A DNA stretch of 64,000 bases from Flavobacterium sp. JAS (GTDB lineage: Bacteria; Bacteroidota; Bacteroidia; Flavobacteriales; Flavobacteriaceae). Under the pieces are notes generated by a model. It had not been told where the DNA came from. It saw only the letters and a list, made by a program, of their open reading frames with translations, and made no database searches. Made by a program: the position numbers and the translations under genes. The stretch is from assembly GCF_020991455.1 (NCBI RefSeq), contig NZ_JAJMOX010000008.1:186001-250000 (forward strand). Direction: 5' to 3'. How positions within the stretch are numbered: position 1 is the first letter of the stretch; every line of letters begins with the position of its first letter. Shown piece after piece: positions 18,670 to 25,814 of the stretch.

Positions 18670-18899
18670 ATAAAATTTATGAAACAGATGCACTTGCAAG
18701 AAAAAAAATGTGCAATTATGAAATTATCACATCCTTTCAAATGATTTATCCGAATAAAAATGCAGTGACTTTTAAATAAAATTCTGAACAAAGAAGAAGA
18801 ATAACAAAATACTTAATTAATATTCAACATTATACAAAAGCACTTTTAAATTTGTGAATATCTATTTCAGGAATTAAGAGTTTTTTTTTCTGTAAAATC
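18670..18899. other. Divergent spacer between GH97 and the DUF4494 gene
   Basis: About 230 bp of AT-rich DNA between divergent genes. Nothing else is recognisable beyond the two promoter elements at its ends. Confidence 0.4.
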
Positions 18900-18907
18900 T
18901 ATCTTTG
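18900..18907 (+). promoter_or_regulatory. -7 box of the DUF4494 gene
   Basis: TATCTTTG matches TAnnTTTG and lies 23 bp before the ATG at 18931. No clear -33 TTG is visible at normal spacing. Confidence 0.6.
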
Positions 18908-18930
18908 GCATCCTTAAAAATTAAAAGAAG

Positions 18931-19479
18931 ATGAGCGCAACTTGGTACGAATGCAAAGTAAAATATAGAAAGACAGACGAAACCGGAGGACAAAAAGTTT
19001 TAACAGAACCTTATTTGGTAGATGCTTTGTCTTATACCGAAGCCGAAAAAAGAATTAATGAAGAGATGGCGGCTTATATTAGTGAAGAATTTAAAATCAC
19101 AAATATAAAAGTGGCAAACTATGCTGAGATCCATCCTTTTGAAAATGCAGATCGCTGGTTTAAATCGAAAGTTTCTTTAATGGCTTATGACGAGGAAAGC
19201 GGTAAAGAAAGAAAATCGAATATGTATTTGTTAGTTCAGGCAAATGATGTAAGAGAAGCTTATGACAATACACTTCATGTAATGCAAAGCACGATGGGAG
19301 AATATTCGATTCCAGCTGTTTCTGAATCTCCAATTATGGATGTTTTCCCTTATTTCAGCGGTGAAGAAGGAGAAACGGAACAATTAGAAAGATTCAATGC
19401 ACTGAAAGCTTCTAAACCTGCACAACCTGCAGTAGAAACAATCGATCACATGGAATTTGAAACTGCTTTGGAAGAATAA
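18931..19479 (+). CDS. DUF4494 domain protein
   Basis: A 182-residue soluble protein I recognise as DUF4494 from MSATWYECKVKYRKTDETG, EPYLVDALSYTEAEKRINEE and PIMDVFPYF. The family is widespread in Bacteroidota and its function is unknown. There is no signal peptide or membrane segment, so it is cytoplasmic. It has its own promoter (18900-18907) and terminator (19531-19560), so it is a single-gene unit. The acidic C-terminal tail (about 150-182) looks disordered. The family call is good; no role can be assigned. Confidence 0.85.
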   Translation: MSATWYECKVKYRKTDETGGQKVLTEPYLVDALSYTEAEKRINEEMAAYISEEFKITNIKVANYAEIHPFENADRWFKSKVSLMAYDEESGKERKSNMYLLVQANDVREAYDNTLHVMQSTMGEYSIPAVSESPIMDVFPYFSGEEGETEQLERFNALKASKPAQPAVETIDHMEFETALEE

Positions 19480-19530
19480 ATTTTCTTAAATTCCAAGAGG
19501 GAACTTTAATTCTCAATATCAAACTTTAAT

Positions 19531-19560
19531 AAATAGCTTCAGAGAAATCTGGAGCTATTT
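19531..19560 (+). terminator. GAAA-loop terminator after the DUF4494 gene
   Basis: The arms AAATAGCTTCAGA (19531-19543) and TCTGGAGCTATTT (19548-19560) pair with one G-U around a GAAA tetraloop, followed by TATTTTAT. The same core hairpin recurs at 24618-24647 and 28238-28267. Confidence 0.85.
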
Positions 19561-19688
19561 TATTTTATAACATTTCTTAAAACTTTCATTTCCTCCAAAA
19601 TCAAAATAAATTATATATTAGCTATAGATTTTAAGAACTGATATAAAATCATTTAACCAAGACCAACAACTTACCAAACCAAACCTCC

Positions 19689-21215
19689 ATGAATAAAAAA
19701 ACTTTAATTTTAATTGGGTTTATTATTTTAAAATTTGCTTTACAATATATCCTCATAAGTCCTGAATATGATTTGCAGCGTGATGAATATTTACATCTTG
19801 ATCAGGCGCATCATTTGGCTTGGGGTTATTTGTCTGTTCCTCCGGTAACATCCTGGTTTTCGTATCTCATATATCTACTTGGTAATTCGGTCTTCTGGAT
19901 AAAGTTTTTCCCTGCTCTTTTTGGTGCATTAACTATTTTAATTGTCTGGAAAACTATTGAAACTCTCAGAGGCAATCTCTATGCTTTGACTTTAGGTGCA
20001 ACTTGTGTTCTATTTTCTGCGCTATTACGTCTCAACACACTTTATCAGCCTAATTCATTGGATGTCTTGTGTTGGACAGGATTTTATTATGTTATCATTC
20101 AATACTTCGCAACCAAAAAAACAAAATGGCTTTATATAGGAGCAATAGTTTTTGCGTTTGGTTTTCTGAATAAATACAATATTCTTTTTCTACTAATTGG
20201 TCTCTTGCCTGCTCTTTTACTTTCTAAGCAAAGACAAGTATTAGCAAAAAAGGAGCTCTATTTTGCCTTGCTTTTAGGATTAATATTGATTCTTCCGAAT
20301 CTTTTGTGGCAATATAATAATCAGTTTCCAATAGTACATCACATGAAGGAATTGGCAGAAACACAATTGGTCAATGTTGATCGCATTGGATTTCTAAAAG
20401 AACAATTACTGTTTTTCATTGGTGCCTTTTTTGTTATTCTGGCTAGTTTGTATGCTTTACTATTTTACAAAGCTTTCAATAAATTCAAATTCTTTTTTGC
20501 TACTCTATTTTTCACACTTCTTGTCTTTATTTATTTCAAAGCCAAAGCTTATTATGCAATTGGTCTTTATCCTATTTATATTGCTTTTGGAGCTGTTTTT
20601 TTATCTCATATTTTAAAAACGGGCTGGAAACGTTTTCTACAACCAGTTTTCATTATCATTCCGCTTTTATTTTTTATTCCGATGTACAATTTAGCATTCC
20701 CAAACAAAAGCCCTGAATACATTGTAAAACATCATGAGAAATATAAAAAGTTTGACATGCTTCGTTGGGAAGATGGAAAAGATCATGCTTTACCACAAGA
20801 TTTTGCCGATATGCTGGGATGGAAAGAACTTGCCCGCAAAACCGATTCTGCTTACGCCTCACTTCCAAACCAAGATAAAACACTTGTTCTTTGTGACAAT
20901 TACGGACAAGCCGGAGCTATTAATTATTACACCAAAAAAGGCATCAAAGCAGTTTCTTTTAATGCCGATTATGTCAACTGGTTCAATCTAAATATTCAAT
21001 ACCAAAACCTTATCAGAGTTAAGGATTATGAAAAAGATAGTGATGAGCTAAAAGAAACAGGTCCTTATTTTAGTAATGCCAAAATTTCGGGTGAAGTCAG
21101 CAATCAATATGCCCGTGAATACGGAACTACCATCTTTGTTTTTACTGGTGCAAAAGTCAATATCAATAAAAAAATTGAGAGCGAAATAAAATCTGAAAAG
21201 GATTATAGCAAATAA
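19689..21215 (+). CDS. GT39-family (ArnT/PMT-like) membrane glycosyltransferase
   Basis: A 508-residue polytopic membrane protein with about ten hydrophobic segments and a soluble C-terminal part (about 345-508). The first loop contains SPEYDLQRDEYLHLDQ, with the Asp-Glu pair that is catalytic in lipid-phosphate-sugar-dependent transferases of the PMT/ArnT fold. Such enzymes move a sugar from a polyprenyl-phosphate carrier to lipid or protein on the outer face of the inner membrane. The acceptor cannot be read from sequence. The DUF4269 gene starts 2 bp after its stop, so the two form an operon. Confidence 0.87.
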   Translation: MNKKTLILIGFIILKFALQYILISPEYDLQRDEYLHLDQAHHLAWGYLSVPPVTSWFSYLIYLLGNSVFWIKFFPALFGALTILIVWKTIETLRGNLYALTLGATCVLFSALLRLNTLYQPNSLDVLCWTGFYYVIIQYFATKKTKWLYIGAIVFAFGFLNKYNILFLLIGLLPALLLSKQRQVLAKKELYFALLLGLILILPNLLWQYNNQFPIVHHMKELAETQLVNVDRIGFLKEQLLFFIGAFFVILASLYALLFYKAFNKFKFFFATLFFTLLVFIYFKAKAYYAIGLYPIYIAFGAVFLSHILKTGWKRFLQPVFIIIPLLFFIPMYNLAFPNKSPEYIVKHHEKYKKFDMLRWEDGKDHALPQDFADMLGWKELARKTDSAYASLPNQDKTLVLCDNYGQAGAINYYTKKGIKAVSFNADYVNWFNLNIQYQNLIRVKDYEKDSDELKETGPYFSNAKISGEVSNQYAREYGTTIFVFTGAKVNINKKIESEIKSEKDYSK

Positions 21216-21217
21216 AA

Positions 21218-21742
21218 ATGATCGATTTTAGTACTATCTATTATTTAAAAACCGGAACCCCAAAACAGATCCTAGCTTTTGAAGTTTTGACTCAGAATGA
21301 GATTCTAACAAATCTCGTTGACTTTGATCCAATTTTGGTTGGCACCATTCCGATTAATATTGATATTGAAAACAGCGATCTTGATATTATCTGTTACTGG
21401 AAAAACAAATCCGATTTCGCAGAAAAACTCAATACCTTTTTTGGAAAAGAAAATGATTTTAAAATTAAAGAAACTCTTATTGACAACAAGGAAACTATTG
21501 TCGCTAATTTTAAAATAAACAATTTTGAAATTGAAATTTTCGGTCAGAACATCCCAACCAAAAATCAAAATGGTTACAAACACATGATTATAGAATACGG
21601 AATTCTGAAAGCAAAAGGAGAAAACTTTAGATTAGAAATCATCAAACTCAAACAAAACGGCTACAAAACAGAACCCGCTTTTGCTTATTTATTAGGCTTA
21701 AATGGAAATCCATATTCAGAATTATTAGAATATAAAATCTAA
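21218..21742 (+). CDS. DUF4269 protein, nucleotidyltransferase-like
   Basis: A 174-residue protein matching DUF4269. VGTIPINIDIENSDLDIICY (about 42-61) has the look of a nucleotidyltransferase-fold active site (G[TS] then Asp-x-Asp), and FEIEIFGQNIPTKNQNGYKHM follows as in that family. It starts 2 bp after the GT39 stop. There is no signal peptide. A nucleotidyltransferase role is inferred from the motif; substrate is unknown. Confidence 0.8.
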   Translation: MIDFSTIYYLKTGTPKQILAFEVLTQNEILTNLVDFDPILVGTIPINIDIENSDLDIICYWKNKSDFAEKLNTFFGKENDFKIKETLIDNKETIVANFKINNFEIEIFGQNIPTKNQNGYKHMIIEYGILKAKGENFRLEIIKLKQNGYKTEPAFAYLLGLNGNPYSELLEYKI

Positions 21743-21827
21743 ATCACATATTCTTAAAAACTAAACACCTAGCTATTAATTAATTACCATAAAAATAATC
21801 TTATTTTAAAATAATTCCGAAATTTCT

Positions 21828-21857
21828 TTGCATAACCGTATTTACTGCGTATCTTTG
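21828..21857 (+). promoter_or_regulatory. Promoter of the initiator tRNA gene
   Basis: TTG at 21828-21830 and TATCTTTG at 21850-21857 are separated by 19 bp, matching the Bacteroidota sigma factor consensus. The tRNA begins 12 bp after the -7 box. Confidence 0.85.
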
Positions 21858-21869
21858 CACCCGAAACAT

Positions 21870-21942
21870 CGCGGGATAGAGCAGTAGGCAGCTCGTCGGG
21901 CTCATAACCCGAAGGTCACAGGTTCGAGTCCTGTTCCCGCTA
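21870..21942 (+). tRNA. tRNA-Met (CAT), initiator type
   Basis: A full cloverleaf: acceptor CGCGGGA/TCCCGCT with a mismatched first pair (C1 opposite T72), D-arm GAGC/GCTC, anticodon stem TCGGG/CCCGA around CTCATAA, T-arm ACAGG/CCTGT with loop TTCGAGT. The unpaired position 1-72 and the three consecutive G-C pairs of the anticodon stem are hallmarks of initiator tRNA. CCA is not encoded (CTA follows the discriminator A). A terminator follows at 21955-21988. It stands at the left edge of the mosaic accessory zone. Confidence 0.97.
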
Positions 21943-21954
21943 CTAGTAAAAATT

Positions 21955-21988
21955 AAAAGCCTGATAGATTTAGATTTATCAGGCTTTT
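21955..21988 (+). terminator. Terminator of the initiator tRNA
   Basis: AAAAGCCTGATA (21955-21966) pairs perfectly with TATCAGGCTTTT (21977-21988), followed by further T residues. Confidence 0.88.
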
Positions 21989-22055
21989 TTGTGGTTCGAA
22001 AAATCTTGTTTAATTTCAAAAAAAACACAAACTATCAGTGTTTTCAAGGAAAATT

Positions 22056-22078
22056 GGTTCGAATCCCGTTAGGCTATT
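22056..22078 (+). repeat. tRNA 3'-end-like fragment (scar A)
   Basis: GGTTCGAATCCCGTTAGGCT (22056-22075) has the form of a T-loop (TTCGAAT), the 3' T-stem and the start of an acceptor strand, but no 5' half exists upstream. It lies 114 bp after the complete tRNA. Related fragments occur at 24584 and 29192, so it is probably a recombination scar. Confidence 0.6.
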
Positions 22079-22090
22079 TAGAGTGGGATT

Positions 22091-22215
22091 GTGCATAACG
22101 TCTTGGTAGGACAGCGGGTTTGGGACTAAATTAATCCCCTTCTTAGGATTTGCCCAATCATCCTAATTACAAAACCATTTTTCGATTAAGCCAATTGCCC
22201 AAATCCGTTGTAGCT
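22091..22215. repeat. attC-like imperfect hairpin (H1)
   Basis: An outer pair TGCATAAC/GTTAGCA and an inner pair AGCGGGTTTGGG (22113-22124) / GCCCAAATCCG (22197-22207) enclose a loop of about 70 nt that has its own small stem (TTAGGAT/ATCCTAA). The bipartite stem with bulges resembles an integron attC site. R-box consensus is only partly met. Confidence 0.5.
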
Positions 22216-22337
22216 GTTAGCAAACGATCATATAATTAGTGCCAATCATTTCCACAAAATCGGCATTATTTAGCTTTAGGTTTTCTGGCTATTTTTCCAC
22301 ACTTTGGGCATAAATTCAACTTGTAAAATTTAATTTT

Positions 22338-22442
22338 ATGGTTAAGGGTAGCGGTCTAAAACTGAAGAAAAACACGGGCAAGCCAAGCAGAAACTACTTC
22401 CAAAACAAAAAGAGGCGGAATAGCCTCTTGACATTCTTATAA
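22338..22442 (+). CDS. Possible 34-residue basic peptide
   Basis: ATG at 22338 opens a short frame beginning MVKGSGLKLKKNTGKPSRNY and ending in a Lys/Arg-rich tail with TAA at 22440. A stem AGAGGC/GCCTCT (22411-22416/22422-22427) overlaps its 3' end. It is the only frame of note between hairpins H1 and H1b. I do not recognise it, and it may be chance. Confidence 0.2.
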   Translation: MVKGSGLKLKKNTGKPSRNYFQNKKRRNSLLTFL

Positions 22443-22477
22443 TCATTTATCAAAAAAACCATAGTTGCGGTCTCAGC

Positions 22478-22545
22478 AGTTCCGTTCAACACGGGCTTCA
22501 TTGTTCGTGCTACGCACGGCAACGAATCCCTAGCTGTTGTAGGCT
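22478..22545. repeat. attC-like imperfect hairpin at the 3' end of the serine hydrolase (H1b)
   Basis: GGGCTTCATTGTTCGTG (22493-22509) pairs with CACGGCAACGAATCCC (22515-22530), mostly by G-C, A-T and G-U pairs. An outer stem is formed by CAGTTCCGTTCAACA and TAGCTGTTGTAGGCTG. It ends 6 bp from the stop of the serine hydrolase gene on the opposite strand, where a cassette recombination site would lie. Confidence 0.5.
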
Positions 22546-22550
22546 GTTTT

Positions 22551-24161
22551 TTAACTTTTCTTGAAAATTTTGTATTTTGGTTTTTCGTAATCAGTTATGT
22601 CCAAAATAATATCATAAACGCCTGTTAAAATTTCAATATTATCTCCTTTTGGCATTATTCCGTCTCTCATATCTTTTCCAAAATTTAAAGTCCAATCGTC
22701 ATTAAAACGAAATTTAAGCTCTCCTGTTTTTAAAGTCACATTTTTAATTGTCCAAATTCCTTTTGTTTCAGTTTCAAAAAGTTTTGCATCAGGACCTTCC
22801 CAGCCTTTTTCTGTGGCAGTTCCTACAATTCCCCAAGAAGGAAATATTTTTGTTGCTTTTTTTACTTGATTTCCTACATGAAAACTTAATGACTCTATTT
22901 GGGAAGTCTTGTCTCTTTCAAAAATTACATCACCCATTAATTCTTCAGCGAAAAATAAATTTTCTTTTACAGGATATATAATAGTTGTGGGTCCGTTTCC
23001 ACTTTGCAATTTTAATTTATTGTTTTCAACTGTAAGGTAAATTACAAAATTGTTTTCAACTTGATAAGTTCCCTCATATTGCTTTAAAGCTTCTGAGCTT
23101 ATGTTGGTTACAACTGGAATTTTATAATCTTTATTGTATAAATTATACAAAGTTTTCATAATAGCATAAGTGGCAGTGTCTAAACCTCTTTCTGTATTTG
23201 TAAGCAGTATAATGCAGATATCATCTTCGGGAATTTGAACAAAATTGCTACAAAAACCAGCTCCATAACCACTATGACCAACTGTCATTTTTTTAAACAT
23301 TGGCATTGTAATCCAACCATAACCATAATTTTTTTTGAAAGGTGTATATGCTTTTTCTAAACTTTGTTTGGAGATAATCTTGTAATTTTTTAGTCCATTA
23401 TAATATTTGTTTAAATCTTCAACAGTTGAGTATATTCCACCAGCTGCAAAAGGCATAGGTGGATCATAAACAATCGATGGTTTTTGTTCCTTTTCAGAAA
23501 AAATCTCATAGCCAATGGCTTTATTTTCACTTTTTAGATTTTTAAAAGCAAAACCACTTTGCTTCATTTTCAATGGTTTAAATATGTATTTTTCAACTGC
23601 TTTTTCGTAACTTATTCCAGTAACTTTTTGAATTACATATCCTAGAAAATAATATCCTGAGTTAGAATAACTCCAATCAGTTCCAACTGGAAAATCCAAA
23701 GGTTTTGTTTTTTGAAATTCAATAAATGATTTTTCCGTTTGGTCTTTCATATCATTTCCTCTGGTATAGTCATAAACTCCAGAGGTATGGGTTAACAAAC
23801 TTTCAATTGAAATAGAACTTGCATCGGGATAATCTGGATAGAACTTTGAAAGTTTATCCTGTAATGAAAGTTTTTTTTCTTCTACTAATTTTAAAATTAC
23901 CGTTGCTGTAAAAGTTTTTGTAATGGAATATATTTGAAAAATGCTGTTAGCGTTATTTTCCTTCTTTAAATCTACATTTGATAATCCATAACCTTTATTT
24001 AGTAAAGTTTCTCCTTTTTCAGAAATAAAAACAGAACCGTTAAATAGATTTTGTTGATTGTAAAATTCAAAAAGTTGTTCTAATTTTTCTTTCTTATTTT
24101 GTGCAAAACCCAATTGTGTTATAAATAATAAAATAAAAGTGATTGATTGAATTGATTTCAT
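22551..24161 (-). CDS. Beta-lactamase-family serine hydrolase, secreted
   Basis: A 536-residue protein of the class C beta-lactamase / penicillin-binding-protein-like family (PF00144 type). A signal peptide ends near residue 21 (LGFAQ). The active-site motifs are S79-I-T-K82, Y165-S-N167 and H296-S-G298. A beta-rich C-terminal extension (about 350-536) resembles those of Bacteroidota serine hydrolases of unknown substrate. Such proteins are esterases or peptidases rather than antibiotic lactamases in most cases. It has no operon partner. Hairpin H1b touches its 3' end and the gene is strongly AT-rich, suggesting acquisition as a single unit. Confidence 0.9.
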   Translation of the reverse strand: MKSIQSITFILLFITQLGFAQNKKEKLEQLFEFYNQQNLFNGSVFISEKGETLLNKGYGLSNVDLKKENNANSIFQIYSITKTFTATVILKLVEEKKLSLQDKLSKFYPDYPDASSISIESLLTHTSGVYDYTRGNDMKDQTEKSFIEFQKTKPLDFPVGTDWSYSNSGYYFLGYVIQKVTGISYEKAVEKYIFKPLKMKQSGFAFKNLKSENKAIGYEIFSEKEQKPSIVYDPPMPFAAGGIYSTVEDLNKYYNGLKNYKIISKQSLEKAYTPFKKNYGYGWITMPMFKKMTVGHSGYGAGFCSNFVQIPEDDICIILLTNTERGLDTATYAIMKTLYNLYNKDYKIPVVTNISSEALKQYEGTYQVENNFVIYLTVENNKLKLQSGNGPTTIIYPVKENLFFAEELMGDVIFERDKTSQIESLSFHVGNQVKKATKIFPSWGIVGTATEKGWEGPDAKLFETETKGIWTIKNVTLKTGELKFRFNDDWTLNFGKDMRDGIMPKGDNIEILTGVYDIILDITDYEKPKYKIFKKS

Positions 24162-24583
24162 TTTTTTGATTTTTTATTGAATTCTAACTAACGGTTTGCC
24201 CTTTGTGACAGTTGCGTAAATTTATAATAAAAGATTACAAATAAAAATTCCTAGCTGAATTTTCAAGCAAAATCAGAGCACAAGCTAAGCTAACAAAATA
24301 ACCACATGGAATTTGAAAAGTAAAAGCCAGTTCCCAACAATTATCAGATTGAGAAAATAAAACCACAAAAGTTTATTCTAAAGTGCATTTAAATATTATA
24401 AAACTTTATGTCAACCTAATTCTTGTTTAAACTCTAATTAATTCTACTTTCTGAGAATAAAAATAAGAACTAAATAATCAGACTTGTATTCCACTAATTC
24501 AATATTATAAATGACTAAGATCAAATTTAAACATGGAAATCAATATAAAATAATATTTATTTTTTTTAAGTCATCCACAAAAT
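24162..24583. other. Spacer upstream of the serine hydrolase
   Basis: About 420 bp with no convincing gene. CTAACTAACGGTTTGCCC (24184-24201) looks like one half of an attC-like site, but I found no clear partner arm. Confidence 0.35.
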
Positions 24584-24712
24584 GGTTCGAAAATTGTCCC
24601 GTTAGGGCTACTAAGACAAAAAGCTTCAGAGAAATCTGGAGCTTTTTGTTTATATTAAAACTCTACTTGATACAGATTGCGCTTGCGAAGTCAGAGACGT
24701 TCGCCTTTACAG
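24584..24712 (+). repeat. tRNA 3'-end-like scar B plus terminator and tail
   Basis: GGTTCGAAAATTGTCCCGTT (24584-24603) runs into AGGGCTACTAA, then a GAAA-loop terminator (24618-24647), then GACGTTCGCCTTTACAG (24696-24712). The same order appears at 29192-29314 with GGTTCGAGAATTGTCCCGTT and GACGCTCGCCTCAGCAG. Spacing between first and last motifs is 112 and 106 bp. It looks like a duplicated tRNA end with its terminator. Confidence 0.65.
24618..24647 (+). terminator. GAAA-loop terminator within scar B
   Basis: AAAAAGCTTCAGA (24618-24630), loop GAAA, TCTGGAGCTTTTT (24635-24647). It is the same hairpin core as the DUF4494 terminator, but no gene or complete tRNA precedes it. Confidence 0.8.
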
Positions 24713-24766
24713 TCAATTAAATAAGAAACTGCATAGGCGATGGTGAAAAATTTTAGATGTTTTATA

Positions 24767-25246
24767 TTAGTTTTCATTTGAAATGTAAGGTCCGCCTGTT
24801 TCTCCCCAACCCCATTTAGGCATAGGCTCATTTGATGCCATTGAATTTTCTGTAAGTTGTGAGTTGATAACTGCAAGCCGTGTTCCCCATTCAATGTAAC
24901 CTACAAATGCAGAACGAAACTCTGGGTCGCTTTTTAAACCTACTTCATCTGCTGTTTGCAATAAAAGATGTACCCAACGCTGGCGTTTTTCTTCGGTCAG
25001 CATTTTGCCAATATGTTTGCCAATCATAATAGAATGACTTCCTTTATCTTCGGTTGTATAAAGTTTGTCACCACCAAATACTTCTGCGACAAAATGTGAA
25101 ACCTGTTTTATATGCTCTTGTGACATATTCATAAAAACTTCGCCTAATAAATCATCTTTCAAGACCTTGTCATAAAACTTTGTAAACAAAGTTTCAAAGG
25201 TTTTCATATCACCTGCCCATTCATAAAGTGTCGGTATATTTTTCAT
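24767..25246 (-). CDS. Group II truncated hemoglobin
   Basis: A 159-residue globin of the truncated type (GlbO/YjbI-like): TLYEWAGDMKTFETLFTKFY near the start, VSHFVAEVFGG in the middle, H-x9-12-RWVHLLLQTADEVGL with the conserved Trp of helix G, and a C-terminal tail PKWGWGETGGPY. These proteins bind heme and oxygen, NO or sulfide in the cytoplasm. No heme or stress gene is adjacent. It lies between scar B and hairpin H2 and so looks like a single acquired gene. The assignment rests on pattern, without structural alignment of the proximal His. Confidence 0.85.
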   Translation of the reverse strand: MKNIPTLYEWAGDMKTFETLFTKFYDKVLKDDLLGEVFMNMSQEHIKQVSHFVAEVFGGDKLYTTEDKGSHSIMIGKHIGKMLTEEKRQRWVHLLLQTADEVGLKSDPEFRSAFVGYIEWGTRLAVINSQLTENSMASNEPMPKWGWGETGGPYISNEN

Positions 25247-25280
25247 TTCTTTAAAATTTTAGAGTGTCTCACTAACAATG

Positions 25281-25408
25281 AACGTTAACGTTCTCACGCT
25301 TTGCCATGCTTGGGAATTTTGAAACCGTGTATTTTCAACTAAACAAAAATACAAATTAAAACGATAATTCTGGCAAAACCCAAATACGGCAAAACGTATG
25401 TTATAGGC
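25281..25408. repeat. attC-like imperfect hairpin (H2)
   Basis: CGCTTTGCCATGCTTGGG (25297-25314) pairs with CCCAAATACGGCAAAACG (25379-25396) along 18 positions using G-U wobbles. The outer boxes are AACGTTAACGTT (25281-25292, itself palindromic) and GTTATAGGC (25400-25408). The loop is about 64 nt. The layout is the same as H1, H1b and H3. Confidence 0.55.
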
Positions 25409-25444
25409 TAAAAAACAGCTCTCTATCTCATAATTTTTTTTATA

Positions 25445-25472
25445 GTAACCTTGATGGGATTTGAACCAAATA
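25445..25472 (-). repeat. tRNA 3'-end-like fragment on the minus strand (scar D)
   Basis: Read on the minus strand: TTTGGTTCAAATCCCATCAA then GGTTACT, i.e. a T-loop (TTCAAAT) followed by an acceptor-like 3' strand. No 5' tRNA half is present on that strand. Confidence 0.45.
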
Positions 25473-25533
25473 CTTAATATTAAAATTATAAGCTTTTTTT
25501 CTTCAAGCAAAATATTACAAATCTGTAAAATCA

Positions 25534-25615
25534 AATTTTACGATGCACATGCTATAATTCTAATATAATCTTCGATAAACTGATTAGATATTTCAATCCT
25601 TCCCGTCAAGATTAA
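25534..25615 (+). repeat. Direct-repeat copy of the 28143 element
   Basis: From TTTTACGAT to TTCCCGTCA this segment parallels 28143-28237; the shared core is TTAGATATTTCAAT then a GCTTCCCGTCA-like end. The end again resembles a tRNA 3' strand. Unlike the 28143 copy, no GAAA-loop terminator follows. Confidence 0.55.
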
Positions 25616-25814
25616 AGTCAAAGTTTGAAAAAAGATGGTGCTTTTTCGTTTTTAGTATTTTATATTATGGAAGAATTTGTTGTTTATATACTCTTTTTTT
25701 AGGCTACTTTTTTATTAGAATACCAATTCAAAAGAAAACACTTTGATTTGTATATATTTGTTTATTTTATCATTCTCAAAAAATATCAAACACCTATATG
25801 TATTATTTTTTTTA

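Noticed and set aside
22551..24161. Serine hydrolase as an antibiotic-resistance beta-lactamase
   Set aside because: SxxK, YSN and HxG motifs fit the broad class C-like serine hydrolase family, and the long C-terminal extension is typical of non-lactamase members.
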